The notes beneath the pieces were generated by a model. The model made no database searches and was not told the DNA's origin. It worked only from the letters and a program-made list of their open reading frames with translations. The position numbers and the translations under genes are program-made. Below are positions 18,222-26,678 of a stretch of DNA of 64,000 nt, in pieces (positions within the stretch are counted from its first letter, which is position 1; each line of letters begins with the position of its first letter). Location: the NCBI GenBank assembly GCA_910586705.1, contig CAJUJK010000005.1, positions 111,923-175,922 on the forward strand. The letters are read 5' to 3'. Source of the DNA: an uncultured Lachnospiraceae bacterium. GTDB lineage: Bacteria; Bacillota; Clostridia; Lachnospirales; Lachnospiraceae.

Positions 18222-19541
18222 CTACCTTGCAAATTGATTCATCCACCTATTTATTTTGCTTTCGTCAATATGTATCTTTGTTTCGTATTCTGTATTAATA
18301 ATATCTTCTAAATATTTAAGATCTTTCGGCATTATAACTGGCAAGCCAAAGTCCTTTCCCATCTCCTGTGCTCTATTATCTATTGAAATAATAATCGCAC
18401 GTTTTTTATGTTGAATACATTTAATACCACCATGCAATCTTGTTCCTATATAATCTACATGCAAATGATTCTCCAAAAAGTTTTCCAATCCCTCCAAATT
18501 TGGTGGAATAAAATCTGCTTCTCTATAAATAGATTTTATATAAAGAAAATCTCTAGGTCCTTGCACCCAAAAATATATATTTTCATAATTTTTTTTAACA
18601 GTCTCTACAATATATCTATCAAGTTCCTTCTCCTTTCGCGGATTAAGCATAACTAAAGCGTCTTTGCCTTTTACCTTAGGTAACTGTCGACAGAAGTCTG
18701 AATTAAACCCCCAAATAGTAGGACACCCCGTATTCTCCACGTTGTCTATACCAATCTTCCTAAGCATTTTTTCTGTATAGCTGTCCCTGACCGAGTGTAC
18801 CACATCTTTGCACAACGCCCTTTTCAATAGTTTTTGCGTATATGAGTTAGGCAATCCTTCGTAGCGCCACCATCCAACCCCCATAAGCACTATTTTGTGC
18901 TCAATCATCTCTACATTCTTTTCATTTATACCTAGTAAAGTACATTGATCCATCTCTGCATTCAGTGCATTCGTTCCACCCAGAAATAAATATTTACACC
19001 TCTGCATATTCCTTAGGGATTGTGTCAGAAAATCATCCCAATATGGAAATCTTGTAATAAAATCCGTTTTAAATAGTGGCAACAGTCTACTATATACTGC
19101 CTGCATAATAATTCCATTTCCATGATTTTCATCACTAATTGTTGTATCTAAAATTCCTATTTCTCTTATATTGTTTTTTTCTAAATACTCAAAATCACTA
19201 TTTAAAGGAATATAATACTGTAAAATATTCACTCTTCTTAAGTTCAATATAATCTCATTCTGAAGTTCTTTTCCTACTGCTATGATAATCCGATCGTTAT
19301 CGGAATTATATTTTTGGGCAAATTCTGTTAGCACAAATATATCTATACCACCTATTTGATTTTCCTCTTTTGGTTGTCCGTCCGAAATAATGAAACCCAT
19401 AATATTTATCTTTTCCGATATCATACGCAAATATAATATATTAGCTATATTCCCGGCACCGTAAAAGTAGACATTTTTGTCCGAACAAAATTCTATTATA
19501 TTCAACTTTTTTCTCCCCATAATCGAAATCTTATAAATCAT
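18222..19541 (-). CDS. Rossmann-like module fused to polysaccharide pyruvyl transferase domain
   Basis: A 439-residue protein. Residues 18-120 form the module (VYFYGAGNIANILYLRM, GFIISDG, RIIIAVGKEL). Residues of about 135-390 match the polysaccharide pyruvyl transferase family (CsaB/WcaK-like): DENHGNGIIMQAVY, LFLGGTNALNAEM, VLMGVGWWRYEG, HSVRDSYTEKML and DYIGTRLHGGIKC. Such enzymes add ketal pyruvate from PEP to sugars, giving negative charge. The start overlaps the end of the upstream gene by 11 bp. The module is at the N-terminus, as in the DUF1919 protein. Confidence 0.8.
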   Translation of the reverse strand: MIYKISIMGRKKLNIIEFCSDKNVYFYGAGNIANILYLRMISEKINIMGFIISDGQPKEENQIGGIDIFVLTEFAQKYNSDNDRIIIAVGKELQNEIILNLRRVNILQYYIPLNSDFEYLEKNNIREIGILDTTISDENHGNGIIMQAVYSRLLPLFKTDFITRFPYWDDFLTQSLRNMQRCKYLFLGGTNALNAEMDQCTLLGINEKNVEMIEHKIVLMGVGWWRYEGLPNSYTQKLLKRALCKDVVHSVRDSYTEKMLRKIGIDNVENTGCPTIWGFNSDFCRQLPKVKGKDALVMLNPRKEKELDRYIVETVKKNYENIYFWVQGPRDFLYIKSIYREADFIPPNLEGLENFLENHLHVDYIGTRLHGGIKCIQHKKRAIIISIDNRAQEMGKDFGLPVIMPKDLKYLEDIINTEYETKIHIDESKINRWMNQFAR

Positions 19542-20883
19542 TCATTTCTTCAATATCATTTATAGCCCTTATAGCTTTCCTGGATCCTTCCTTTGGATCT
19601 GAAAAATCAACTAAATATTTCTTACAAATTTCATGAAAATTATGATATCTATTCTTTGATTGTCCTCCGATATCAATTATTGCTTTCCTGCAATCATCAT
19701 AGGAAGAAATACAATAATAACCATCAATATATTTATAAATGGTTCTTTCCGGCGCGAATATCAGAACCGGCTTGTTAAATTCTACCGCCTCGACTCCGAC
19801 CGTTCCGATCATTGTTGCCATAGCACAACAGTTCTTCATAACATCTCGCATACTAGTAGTCGATTTCAAGAAAAAGACATTCTTCATCCGCAATATCTCT
19901 TCATAAAATCTTTTGGTTTTAAACACACCCGCACTGTAAAAATAGTCACCATAAAACGACCAGTCACGATTTATAAGTTGATTCGCCGGATGTTCTTTCA
20001 CATATAATTTCCACCCTTTAGGCAAATTCAATGCCAACATCCCAATTGCCGCTATCTGGCTATCCATTGTCGCCATCCCGGCAATTGATGCTTCCGGTTC
20101 AATGCTCAGTGCATAACATATATATTTTTGAGAAATATCCAAATCTACAGCATGAGAATTATAATATTTTTCACTTTTCTTAAATTTTGTATAATTGACA
20201 ATTTTTTCCCAAATACTTATATTGAATTTATTTGTTATAAAATTAAAATTTAAGCAGCAATTTAATAGTTCAATTCCGCACAGCCCAAAACATTTATAAA
20301 TTACACTTTTTATGCCTTTATAATCCTTGCACTCTTTTATTTTTGTCTTTTCAACGGTCTGGAATAATACATCTTTCACATCACAATCGTCATTGATAGC
20401 AACCATACTTTTTTTCAAATTGTTATAAATCGTCCTTTTGTCACCTGCAACCGTAGCTTCGATATTATAACTTGCAATCTTATAGTAAGTTGCCATTTCT
20501 GTAATAAGCCTATCATACACATACCCGTGATTAGGTCCTTTTACAATAACAAAATCTATATCATTCTCGTCAAAAATTTTTTTGACTAATGCAAATCCCC
20601 TATAATACTCCCACTTTCCTATCTGATAATCTGCAATCTCTCTGTTTGTACAATTTTCTATCTTTAATTGCGCAAACCAAAAGAAGTTTAAAACATTGAA
20701 ATCCAAATAGCTTAAATCGGAATTGTTCCAAAAATCCCGCTCAAGATATACCGCTTTTATTCGAGAACTACGAACACGTTTATCTTCTCTTGTAATTAAT
20801 ACACTAATTACCCAATCTGTATGTTTTAATATCTGCTCTGTCATAATCAATTCATTATCGAAAAGTAAAATTTTTTTGGGCAT
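19531..20883 (-). CDS. capsular polysaccharide biosynthesis-like glycosyltransferase
   Basis: The 450-residue protein has no close named match in memory. Its C-terminal half shows the pattern of Kdo/capsule-type GT-B transferases: GWKLYVKEHPANQ, then NVFFLKSTTSMRDVMKNC, TMIGTVGVEAVEFNKPVLIF and a YCISSYDD tail. The N-terminal half contains FVIVKGPNHGYVYDRLITEM. No membrane segments are visible. The gene is distinctly AT-rich with many AAA and ATA codons, suggesting separate acquisition with 15-22 kb. The start is well placed after GAAAGGATTACT. A role in transferring an acidic sugar fits, but is inferred. Confidence 0.6.
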   Translation of the reverse strand: MPKKILLFDNELIMTEQILKHTDWVISVLITREDKRVRSSRIKAVYLERDFWNNSDLSYLDFNVLNFFWFAQLKIENCTNREIADYQIGKWEYYRGFALVKKIFDENDIDFVIVKGPNHGYVYDRLITEMATYYKIASYNIEATVAGDKRTIYNNLKKSMVAINDDCDVKDVLFQTVEKTKIKECKDYKGIKSVIYKCFGLCGIELLNCCLNFNFITNKFNISIWEKIVNYTKFKKSEKYYNSHAVDLDISQKYICYALSIEPEASIAGMATMDSQIAAIGMLALNLPKGWKLYVKEHPANQLINRDWSFYGDYFYSAGVFKTKRFYEEILRMKNVFFLKSTTSMRDVMKNCCAMATMIGTVGVEAVEFNKPVLIFAPERTIYKYIDGYYCISSYDDCRKAIIDIGGQSKNRYHNFHEICKKYLVDFSDPKEGSRKAIRAINDIEEMNDL

Positions 20884-20895
20884 AGTAATCCTTTC

Positions 20896-22056
20896 CTAAA
20901 CAAGAAAATTAATTGTTTCATATATTTGGGGACCAACCCGACTATCCATTTGATTTACTACAGTACTCTTCTTGTGCTGAATATAATAAGGTAATGCCAG
21001 TCTGGAATATTCTTTATTTATGCTCTGAAAATCTGCATCTTGCACCATAGCATTTTTCAATTCATCAATATTGTATTTTATCTGCCCATATTCACATTTT
21101 TTGTTTTCAAGATTTAAAACAGCCACGTTCAATAGCCCAGATATCAATAAAATTCTATTCTTATCAAGCGCCCCGACAAATTTATAATCTTCCCCATCTG
21201 GCGCATTACTCAATTCCTCATTGAAGTTAATATATTCAGCATTACAAGTTGCACTGTTATATCTGACCGCTGCTGACAGACCTCTTTGCACAAAGTAAAT
21301 ATCGTTACCACTTATTAGTGTTATATAAAAGAAACTATCATTGCCATCCCGGATCTTGACTTTGTTCAGAACTTTTTTTTCATCAATGTTGTACGCTATT
21401 ATATAATTTTCCTTGCTAAGAATATAAAGAATATTATCTATGCCCGCTATACCACATAGTCCTTCACTCAGTCCTTCCAGTTCAAACGCCTCATAGATAT
21501 CATTTCTTACATCAAGTTCAACAATAACCGGGATATTTTCCATCGAAATATAAAACTTATTTCCGTATCTATACACTTCGCTTTCAGAAAAGTTATTGTG
21601 ATCAACAGCTATTCCTTTTTTCTTTAAAATATTATAGATATCAATCTTTCTGACTACCTGCAATTTATCCATATCTATTTCCCAGATGTTCTGTCCAACA
21701 TACGGAACAATATAGCATCTGGATCCATCTTGCAATAAACCCGCATATTTGTTGGAGCCTTCGTCGGCTGCCGGGAAATTTGTGATAATACGGTCTTCCC
21801 TTTTATCCCAATTAAAAACATGAATATTCTTTGAATAATATGGACTATACAATATATTGTTTTTATAAACGGCCGAGCCGCAGCTTAACGCAATTTGAAA
21901 AAAATCTTCACCCTCTAATTTGCCTACATACTCAGCTTCAAAATTATTTAAATGAATACTTAAAATGCCGCCACAATCATCACACAGACAAAATAACTGT
22001 CCGTCAACCGCATTCACTACTTTTATTCTGGGAATTAATCCAGTTGTTTTGCTCAT
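20896..22056 (-). CDS. predicted beta-propeller protein of unknown function
   Basis: About 386 residues of repeated beta-strand units (for example GQLFCLCDDCGGILSIHL, NILYSPYYSKNIHVFNW, DNILYILSKENYIIAYNI) spaced about 45-50 residues apart, which suggests a six- or seven-bladed propeller. There is no signal peptide, so it should be cytosolic. No enzymatic motif was recognised. It lies between the nitrilase and the capsule-type transferase and shares their direction. A ligand-binding or sensing role towards a glycan intermediate is a guess. The frame begins at GTG 22065; ATG at 22056 seems equally good. Confidence 0.55.
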   Translation of the reverse strand: MSKTTGLIPRIKVVNAVDGQLFCLCDDCGGILSIHLNNFEAEYVGKLEGEDFFQIALSCGSAVYKNNILYSPYYSKNIHVFNWDKREDRIITNFPAADEGSNKYAGLLQDGSRCYIVPYVGQNIWEIDMDKLQVVRKIDIYNILKKKGIAVDHNNFSESEVYRYGNKFYISMENIPVIVELDVRNDIYEAFELEGLSEGLCGIAGIDNILYILSKENYIIAYNIDEKKVLNKVKIRDGNDSFFYITLISGNDIYFVQRGLSAAVRYNSATCNAEYINFNEELSNAPDGEDYKFVGALDKNRILLISGLLNVAVLNLENKKCEYGQIKYNIDELKNAMVQDADFQSINKEYSRLALPYYIQHKKSTVVNQMDSRVGPQIYETINFLV

Positions 22057-22099
22057 ATTTTCCACTTCCAGTCTGAAACACTATATTTTGCCAGACAAA

Positions 22100-22876
22100 T
22101 TATAACAGGGTACAATATAGCTCTTCCCGTCTGTCACGCTTTACCTGAAACATAGTTCTAAACTCATTGACATCATCCGTCAGCTCATATTCCAAAACCC
22201 CATCCTGTCTGGACGATTCCATCAGTATTTCCCCATTCGGGTCAATGACACAGCTGTCCCCCGAATAATCCACACCACCAATGTTCCCCACACAGTTCAC
22301 GCCTATGATATACACCTGATTTTCAATTGCCCTCGCCTGAAGGAGGCACCTCCAATGCCCGCGCCTTTTTTCCGGCCAATTCGCCGGCACAAGAATCACA
22401 TGTGCCTCTTTTGAGGCAATCTGGAATATTTCCGGGAAGCGAAGGTCATAACATATAAAAGATGAAAAAGGAATCCCTTTCAGCTTAAAGTGTCCGATCC
22501 TGCCGCCGCCTTGAAACTTTTTATCTTCACCCGAATATGAAAACGGATGTATCTTTGCGTAATCAGAAAGTACCTCGCCGTTTTCATTTACAATTGAATA
22601 ATGATTCTCTGCTTTCTCCCCGCAGTCCTTTACCCAGCCGAATCCGATGGCGATATGATATTGTTTTGCATATTCCGCCATCTTACTGACCGTTTCCATA
22701 TGGCTCTCTTTCGTCACATCGGTGTTCATCGAAAACCCGGTAAAACTCATCTCCGGCAGCAATAATAGTTCTGTCTTTTTGTCCTTCAGCTCTCTGAGCT
22801 TATTTTCAAGCTGTAAATAATTGGCTTCCTTATCTTCCCAGATGATGTGCATCTGATATAAAGCTATTTTTATCAT
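22100..22876 (-). CDS. carbon-nitrogen hydrolase (nitrilase superfamily)
   Basis: A 258-residue enzyme with the nitrilase-fold Glu-Lys-Cys triad in view: Glu in LLLLPEMSFTGFS (about residue 43), Lys in YAKIHPFSYSGEDK and Cys in SSFICYDLRFPEIFQ (about 146). It resembles omega-amidases and amidases of the YafV/Nit2 group. The start follows AGGAAATAA. It is the distal neighbour of a Gfo/Idh oxidoreductase and a CMP-sugar synthetase, so an amide intermediate of the nonulosonic acid side chain is a possible substrate. Metabolite repair (deaminated glutamine or glutathione) is the alternative. Confidence 0.8.
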   Translation of the reverse strand: MIKIALYQMHIIWEDKEANYLQLENKLRELKDKKTELLLLPEMSFTGFSMNTDVTKESHMETVSKMAEYAKQYHIAIGFGWVKDCGEKAENHYSIVNENGEVLSDYAKIHPFSYSGEDKKFQGGGRIGHFKLKGIPFSSFICYDLRFPEIFQIASKEAHVILVPANWPEKRRGHWRCLLQARAIENQVYIIGVNCVGNIGGVDYSGDSCVIDPNGEILMESSRQDGVLEYELTDDVNEFRTMFQVKRDRREELYCTLL

Positions 22877-23878
22877 TTATTTCCTATCATAGCCTCCATC
22901 TGAATCTTCCACCGCCTTTAACAGTTCCAGCACCCGGATATCCTTATCAATCGTATTGGGGTAAGCCTCCCGCTTTTCGATTCCCTTCAAAAATGTATCT
23001 ATTTCATCTATATACATATTTTCATTAATTGTCCTGCTATAGCCTTCCTCGTGCAGCACGTCCCCGGTTTCTATGTATTCCCACATACCCGTTTCCGCAA
23101 TATAGACTTCAAGCTGGTCCCGGTCACATCGCCATTGCAGTTGCGCTTTCTCGAAATTAATCACTAAATTTCTCATGGCATTACGCCCTACCACATCTAC
23201 CAGCAAACCGCCCACCATATCGCCATAATCTAATGAACAGACATAACTGTCCTCAATATCACACCCTATGGACGCTGTCTTTCTAAAATATCCTTTTACC
23301 GCATCCGGGTAACCCATGACATCAACGATCCATGTTAACTCATAGGGCACAATTTCTCTCGCGCCTCCAGTAAGCCTGTTACTGACATAAAAATCGTTTA
23401 CGTTTTCCCACGGATGCCAGTCTGGAAGATACTGTCCGCTGTGATATGTAAAATTACAAACCTTTCCGTATTTTCCCGATTCCACTATCTTCCTGATTTC
23501 TTTTATAACCGGGTGAAATACAAAGGTACAGGAAGGTGCAACAAAGATATCCCCAGTATTACTTTCTTTGATCTTCATTACATCTTCCAGAACAACACTT
23601 GCCTCGACAAAAACCGGTTTGTTATGTGCAAATGCAATCTGCACGCCTTCATAATGCCTGTCTGGAGGCAGCGAAATGATTATGGCTTTTATCTCTGCAA
23701 AATCCACCTCGTCAACGTCTTTGACAATATTGATTCCGTACTGTCCTGCCGCTTCAGCACAGCGGTCATCTCTTGTATCCATTCCGTAAATATCGCCGCT
23801 TTCAACCCCCAACGCCTGTAAGCATCTCACACGCCTTCTTCCCATAGAGCCCAGCCCTATCACCAGATATTTTTTCAT
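22877..23878 (-). CDS. Gfo/Idh/MocA family oxidoreductase (copy 1)
   Basis: 333 residues with the NAD-binding N-terminus KYLVIGLGSMGRRRVRCLQA and a catalytic-domain stretch YLPDWHPWENVNDFYVSN. The latter is nearly matched in a paralogue at 26679-27644 (YLPDWHPWENLKDFFVSN), so the two arose by duplication. The ATG overlaps the stop of the cytidylyltransferase gene as ATGA, showing translational coupling. The likely reaction is NAD(P)-dependent oxidation or reduction of a sugar hydroxyl or keto group during nonulosonate tailoring; the exact step is unknown. Confidence 0.85.
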   Translation of the reverse strand: MKKYLVIGLGSMGRRRVRCLQALGVESGDIYGMDTRDDRCAEAAGQYGINIVKDVDEVDFAEIKAIIISLPPDRHYEGVQIAFAHNKPVFVEASVVLEDVMKIKESNTGDIFVAPSCTFVFHPVIKEIRKIVESGKYGKVCNFTYHSGQYLPDWHPWENVNDFYVSNRLTGGAREIVPYELTWIVDVMGYPDAVKGYFRKTASIGCDIEDSYVCSLDYGDMVGGLLVDVVGRNAMRNLVINFEKAQLQWRCDRDQLEVYIAETGMWEYIETGDVLHEEGYSRTINENMYIDEIDTFLKGIEKREAYPNTIDKDIRVLELLKAVEDSDGGYDRK

Positions 23879-24591
23879 AATTTGTCACTCTCCATTCGCA
23901 TTACAGTCTCTATACATTTGAAATCGTATATATCATCGATTTCGTAATTCTGCCATCTCTCTATGTAATATGGCAGAATGTTCGATGTGTAAATCGTATG
24001 CTTTTCTTTCAGTACCGAAACCTTGATCAGATACCCCACTCCATACGGGAACAGCGCTTCGTCATGCTGCTGCCTCTGGTAAACGCTCTTCGTCGTTTCA
24101 ACATAGGGAACAATGGTGCCGTCCCCGGCGATTTTTTTTACTATCATCGGATGTTCCAGCTGCACCTTCCCAACCGAGATCACGCCATCCCTGTCCGGGT
24201 TATCTCCCGCCAATCGTATCATGTTGTCCAGATCATCCTTTTTCCGCAAAGGAGAAGTCGGCTCTAATAGCAGCACATAGTCATACGTTCTGCCCGCATA
24301 CTCTTCACGCTGTATCACATACTCCAATACATCAATGGAAGACGCCGTATCGGTTGACAGATGAGCCGGGCGCAGCTCCGGCACCGCGGCTCCGTAACGT
24401 CCGCTCACTTCCGCAATTTCCGTACTGTCTGTGGAAACAACAAAATGATCTATCAATTCGCTGCCAGTCATTTGTCCAATCGTCCATGCGATCAGCGGTT
24501 TCCCATTCAGCTCTTTTATGTTTTTATTCGGAAGTCCCTTTGAACCTCCTCGCGCTGTCACTACTGCCAAAACTTTATATTCTTTATACAT
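23875..24591 (-). CDS. CMP-nonulosonic acid synthetase (acylneuraminate cytidylyltransferase family)
   Basis: About 238 residues. VLAVVTARGGSKGLPNKNIK is the CTP-binding signature of NeuA/LegF/PseF enzymes. Also visible are LIAWTIGQ, STDSTEIAEV, YVLLLEPTSPLRKKDDLD and ISVGKVQLEHP. It couples CMP to the nonulosonic acid made by the NeuB homologue at 30508-31509. The longer frame reaches 24627, but ATG 24591 has AAGGACATGAT upstream and gives the normal family N-terminus. Given the legionaminate-type genes upstream, LegF/PtmB-like function is more likely than sialic acid. Confidence 0.85.
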   Translation of the reverse strand: MYKEYKVLAVVTARGGSKGLPNKNIKELNGKPLIAWTIGQMTGSELIDHFVVSTDSTEIAEVSGRYGAAVPELRPAHLSTDTASSIDVLEYVIQREEYAGRTYDYVLLLEPTSPLRKKDDLDNMIRLAGDNPDRDGVISVGKVQLEHPMIVKKIAGDGTIVPYVETTKSVYQRQQHDEALFPYGVGYLIKVSVLKEKHTIYTSNILPYYIERWQNYEIDDIYDFKCIETVMRMESDKL

Positions 24592-24637
24592 ATCATGTCC
24601 TTGTCCGACGTTCCCTGCCGCCTGCATTGTTATCCGT

Positions 24638-25348
24638 CTACTTATATGCGACTACAAAATACCACGGCATCATCAAGCCGCCCGATATCTGCAGTCTTTT
24701 TCCATCCTCCGTTTTTATTGTATATGTGCCAAGATCCTTCGTGTCTGGTTTTGGAAGATCAATATCTATTTCAAATCTGATAAATTTGAAATTACCATAT
24801 CCCAGTTCTTTCAAATGCTTTTGAACCCGTGGTAAGGAATAGATATTGTAATACGATTCTTCATAACTGTTTTCCGCTCCCCTATAGTAGTTTTTTAACT
24901 TAATGCTATAGTCTATATCCCCTTCATAAAATAAGGAAGAAGCAGCTATCCATCCTGGATTTAATTCCGCCAGTGCCGTTAACGGCTTCTCATATTCCGA
25001 AAACCACGATAATGCCTGAAACGAAATAATGCCATCCGGTTTCTGATTGATATTCAGATCAAACCAGTCGCCTTGAAGCAATTTGCAATTATGATATCTG
25101 ACCCTTTCTGTTATTTGCGTATTGCCGTAATCAATATATTCCCCGTTATAATCAACACCTGTGAACTGATCCTTTTGAAAACGGTTTGCCATATACATGG
25201 TGTTTGCTCCGGCTCCGCACGCCATGTCTATTATCTGTTCTCCTCTTCCCAGAAAGCCCATTTCTTCAAGCCAGTCAACAAACTTTTCCGTACTTCTATA
25301 CGGATGATCCATTTGCTTTACATGATATTCTATTTCCCATTCTTTCAT
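24638..25348 (-). CDS. class I SAM-dependent methyltransferase
   Basis: 236 residues with motif I EQIIDMACGAGANTMYMA, then FTGVDYNGEYIDYGNTQI and GIISFQALSWFSEYEKPL. The C-terminus holds a TYTIKTEDGKRLQISGG strand region. It lies between the CMP-sugar synthetase and the class III aminotransferase, so N- or O-methylation of a nonulosonic acid substituent is a sound guess. N-methylated acyl groups on legionaminic acid are known from clostridial and Campylobacter flagellins. The residue methylated here cannot be read from the sequence. Confidence 0.75.
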   Translation of the reverse strand: MKEWEIEYHVKQMDHPYRSTEKFVDWLEEMGFLGRGEQIIDMACGAGANTMYMANRFQKDQFTGVDYNGEYIDYGNTQITERVRYHNCKLLQGDWFDLNINQKPDGIISFQALSWFSEYEKPLTALAELNPGWIAASSLFYEGDIDYSIKLKNYYRGAENSYEESYYNIYSLPRVQKHLKELGYGNFKFIRFEIDIDLPKPDTKDLGTYTIKTEDGKRLQISGGLMMPWYFVVAYK

Positions 25349-25367
25349 TTTTCACACCCTTTAATCG

Positions 25368-26669
25368 TCAGTTGTATTTTCTGAACACAGGCTTGATCAC
25401 ATTGCCTACAATGAAATCTTTCACATTTCCATTGAGTGCGTCACTGAAGACTTTCAAAGCATCCCTTGCCGCATCCAAAGTCCTGTCTATCTCTTTTTCT
25501 GTATGCTGGTAAGCAATCGCTATGCACGGCATAAGTATCCCCGCTTCAATCATTTTCTGCATAAATACCGTCCTATACTCCATTGACGGCTTCCGATCCT
25601 TTCCACATATAACTAAATTGGGTGAACACTCCGCTCCCTCTATATAAAAATAGTCCTGCAGCGAATATTCCTTCGCAATTTCTCTAAGCCCCTTCACGAG
25701 CCTTTTCCCCATATCCCATATGTGGTCTGTGACATGCAGTTCTTCATATACGTTCACTGTCTCCACCAGTGCTCCCAGACTGCTCATTTCAGCGCCATGT
25801 GTCGTGGAAACGAGAAAGACTCTTTCTTTTCCCGGCGTAAGCCCGCCCAGATCCATAATCTCGCGTTTGCCGCCCAATGCAGCGACAGAAAAACCGTTTG
25901 CCATACCTTTTCCAAACGTAACCATATCAGGCTCCACGCCATAATACTTACATGCTCCTTGTAAGTCCCAGCGGAATCCTGTTATCATCTCATCAAGGAT
26001 ATATACGACCCCATACTCTGTGCACAATTTCCCGACATCCTGAAGGAAGTTATTGACAGGCTCCTCTGTGTCACACGGTTCCATAATCAATGCGGCAATT
26101 TCACCTTTATACTGTTCAAACAGATTCTTAACGGAATCAATATCATTAAAATGGAATACCAGTGTTAAATCCTGTATTTCCTGCGGGATTCCCGCATTCA
26201 TAACCGTGCTTCCAATGAACCAGTCATCGTATGAGAAAAAAGAATGCTCTGCGCAACGCGCAATATATTTTTTCCCGGTGTATGCTCTCGCAAGTTTAGT
26301 AGCCGCTGTTGTCACGGTCGAACCGTTTTTGGCGAATTTTACCATGTCTATCCACGGAAATAAGTTACACATGACTTCTGCAGCTTCCACCTCGATTTTG
26401 GAGGCTTTAGAGGCAGTATTGCCATTGTGTATCTGTCTGATTGCCGCCTCAGAAATCCTGTCGTAATCGTATCCGACAGTGACTGACCTGCATGCCATCC
26501 CATAGTCAATATACTCATTTCCATCTACATCCCACGTGTATACTCCCTTACTGCGTTCCATCACTCTGGGCGCATTCCCGGGAAATACTTCATCGGTTCT
26601 GCTATATGTATGCGCGCCAGCCGGGATCAGCATATGTGCCTTTTTTCCATACTCTTCATTTTTATTCAT
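25368..26669 (-). CDS. class III aminotransferase (glutamate-1-semialdehyde aminotransferase-like)
   Basis: 433 residues of the PLP-dependent class III fold: IPAGAHTYSRTDEVFPGNAP, VKFAKNGSTVTTAATKLARA, the PLP-Asp in YILDEMITGFRWDLQGA and the PLP lysine in VTFGKGMANGFS. Housekeeping hemL sits in haem operons; here the gene is inside a glycan pathway. Such hemL-like enzymes accompany nonulosonate genes in other bacteria and probably aminate a keto- or aldehyde-sugar. It could replace the DegT-type LegC aminotransferase, which I do not find in the window. Confidence 0.85.
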   Translation of the reverse strand: MNKNEEYGKKAHMLIPAGAHTYSRTDEVFPGNAPRVMERSKGVYTWDVDGNEYIDYGMACRSVTVGYDYDRISEAAIRQIHNGNTASKASKIEVEAAEVMCNLFPWIDMVKFAKNGSTVTTAATKLARAYTGKKYIARCAEHSFFSYDDWFIGSTVMNAGIPQEIQDLTLVFHFNDIDSVKNLFEQYKGEIAALIMEPCDTEEPVNNFLQDVGKLCTEYGVVYILDEMITGFRWDLQGACKYYGVEPDMVTFGKGMANGFSVAALGGKREIMDLGGLTPGKERVFLVSTTHGAEMSSLGALVETVNVYEELHVTDHIWDMGKRLVKGLREIAKEYSLQDYFYIEGAECSPNLVICGKDRKPSMEYRTVFMQKMIEAGILMPCIAIAYQHTEKEIDRTLDAARDALKVFSDALNGNVKDFIVGNVIKPVFRKYN

Positions 26670-26678
26670 ATCTCTGTC

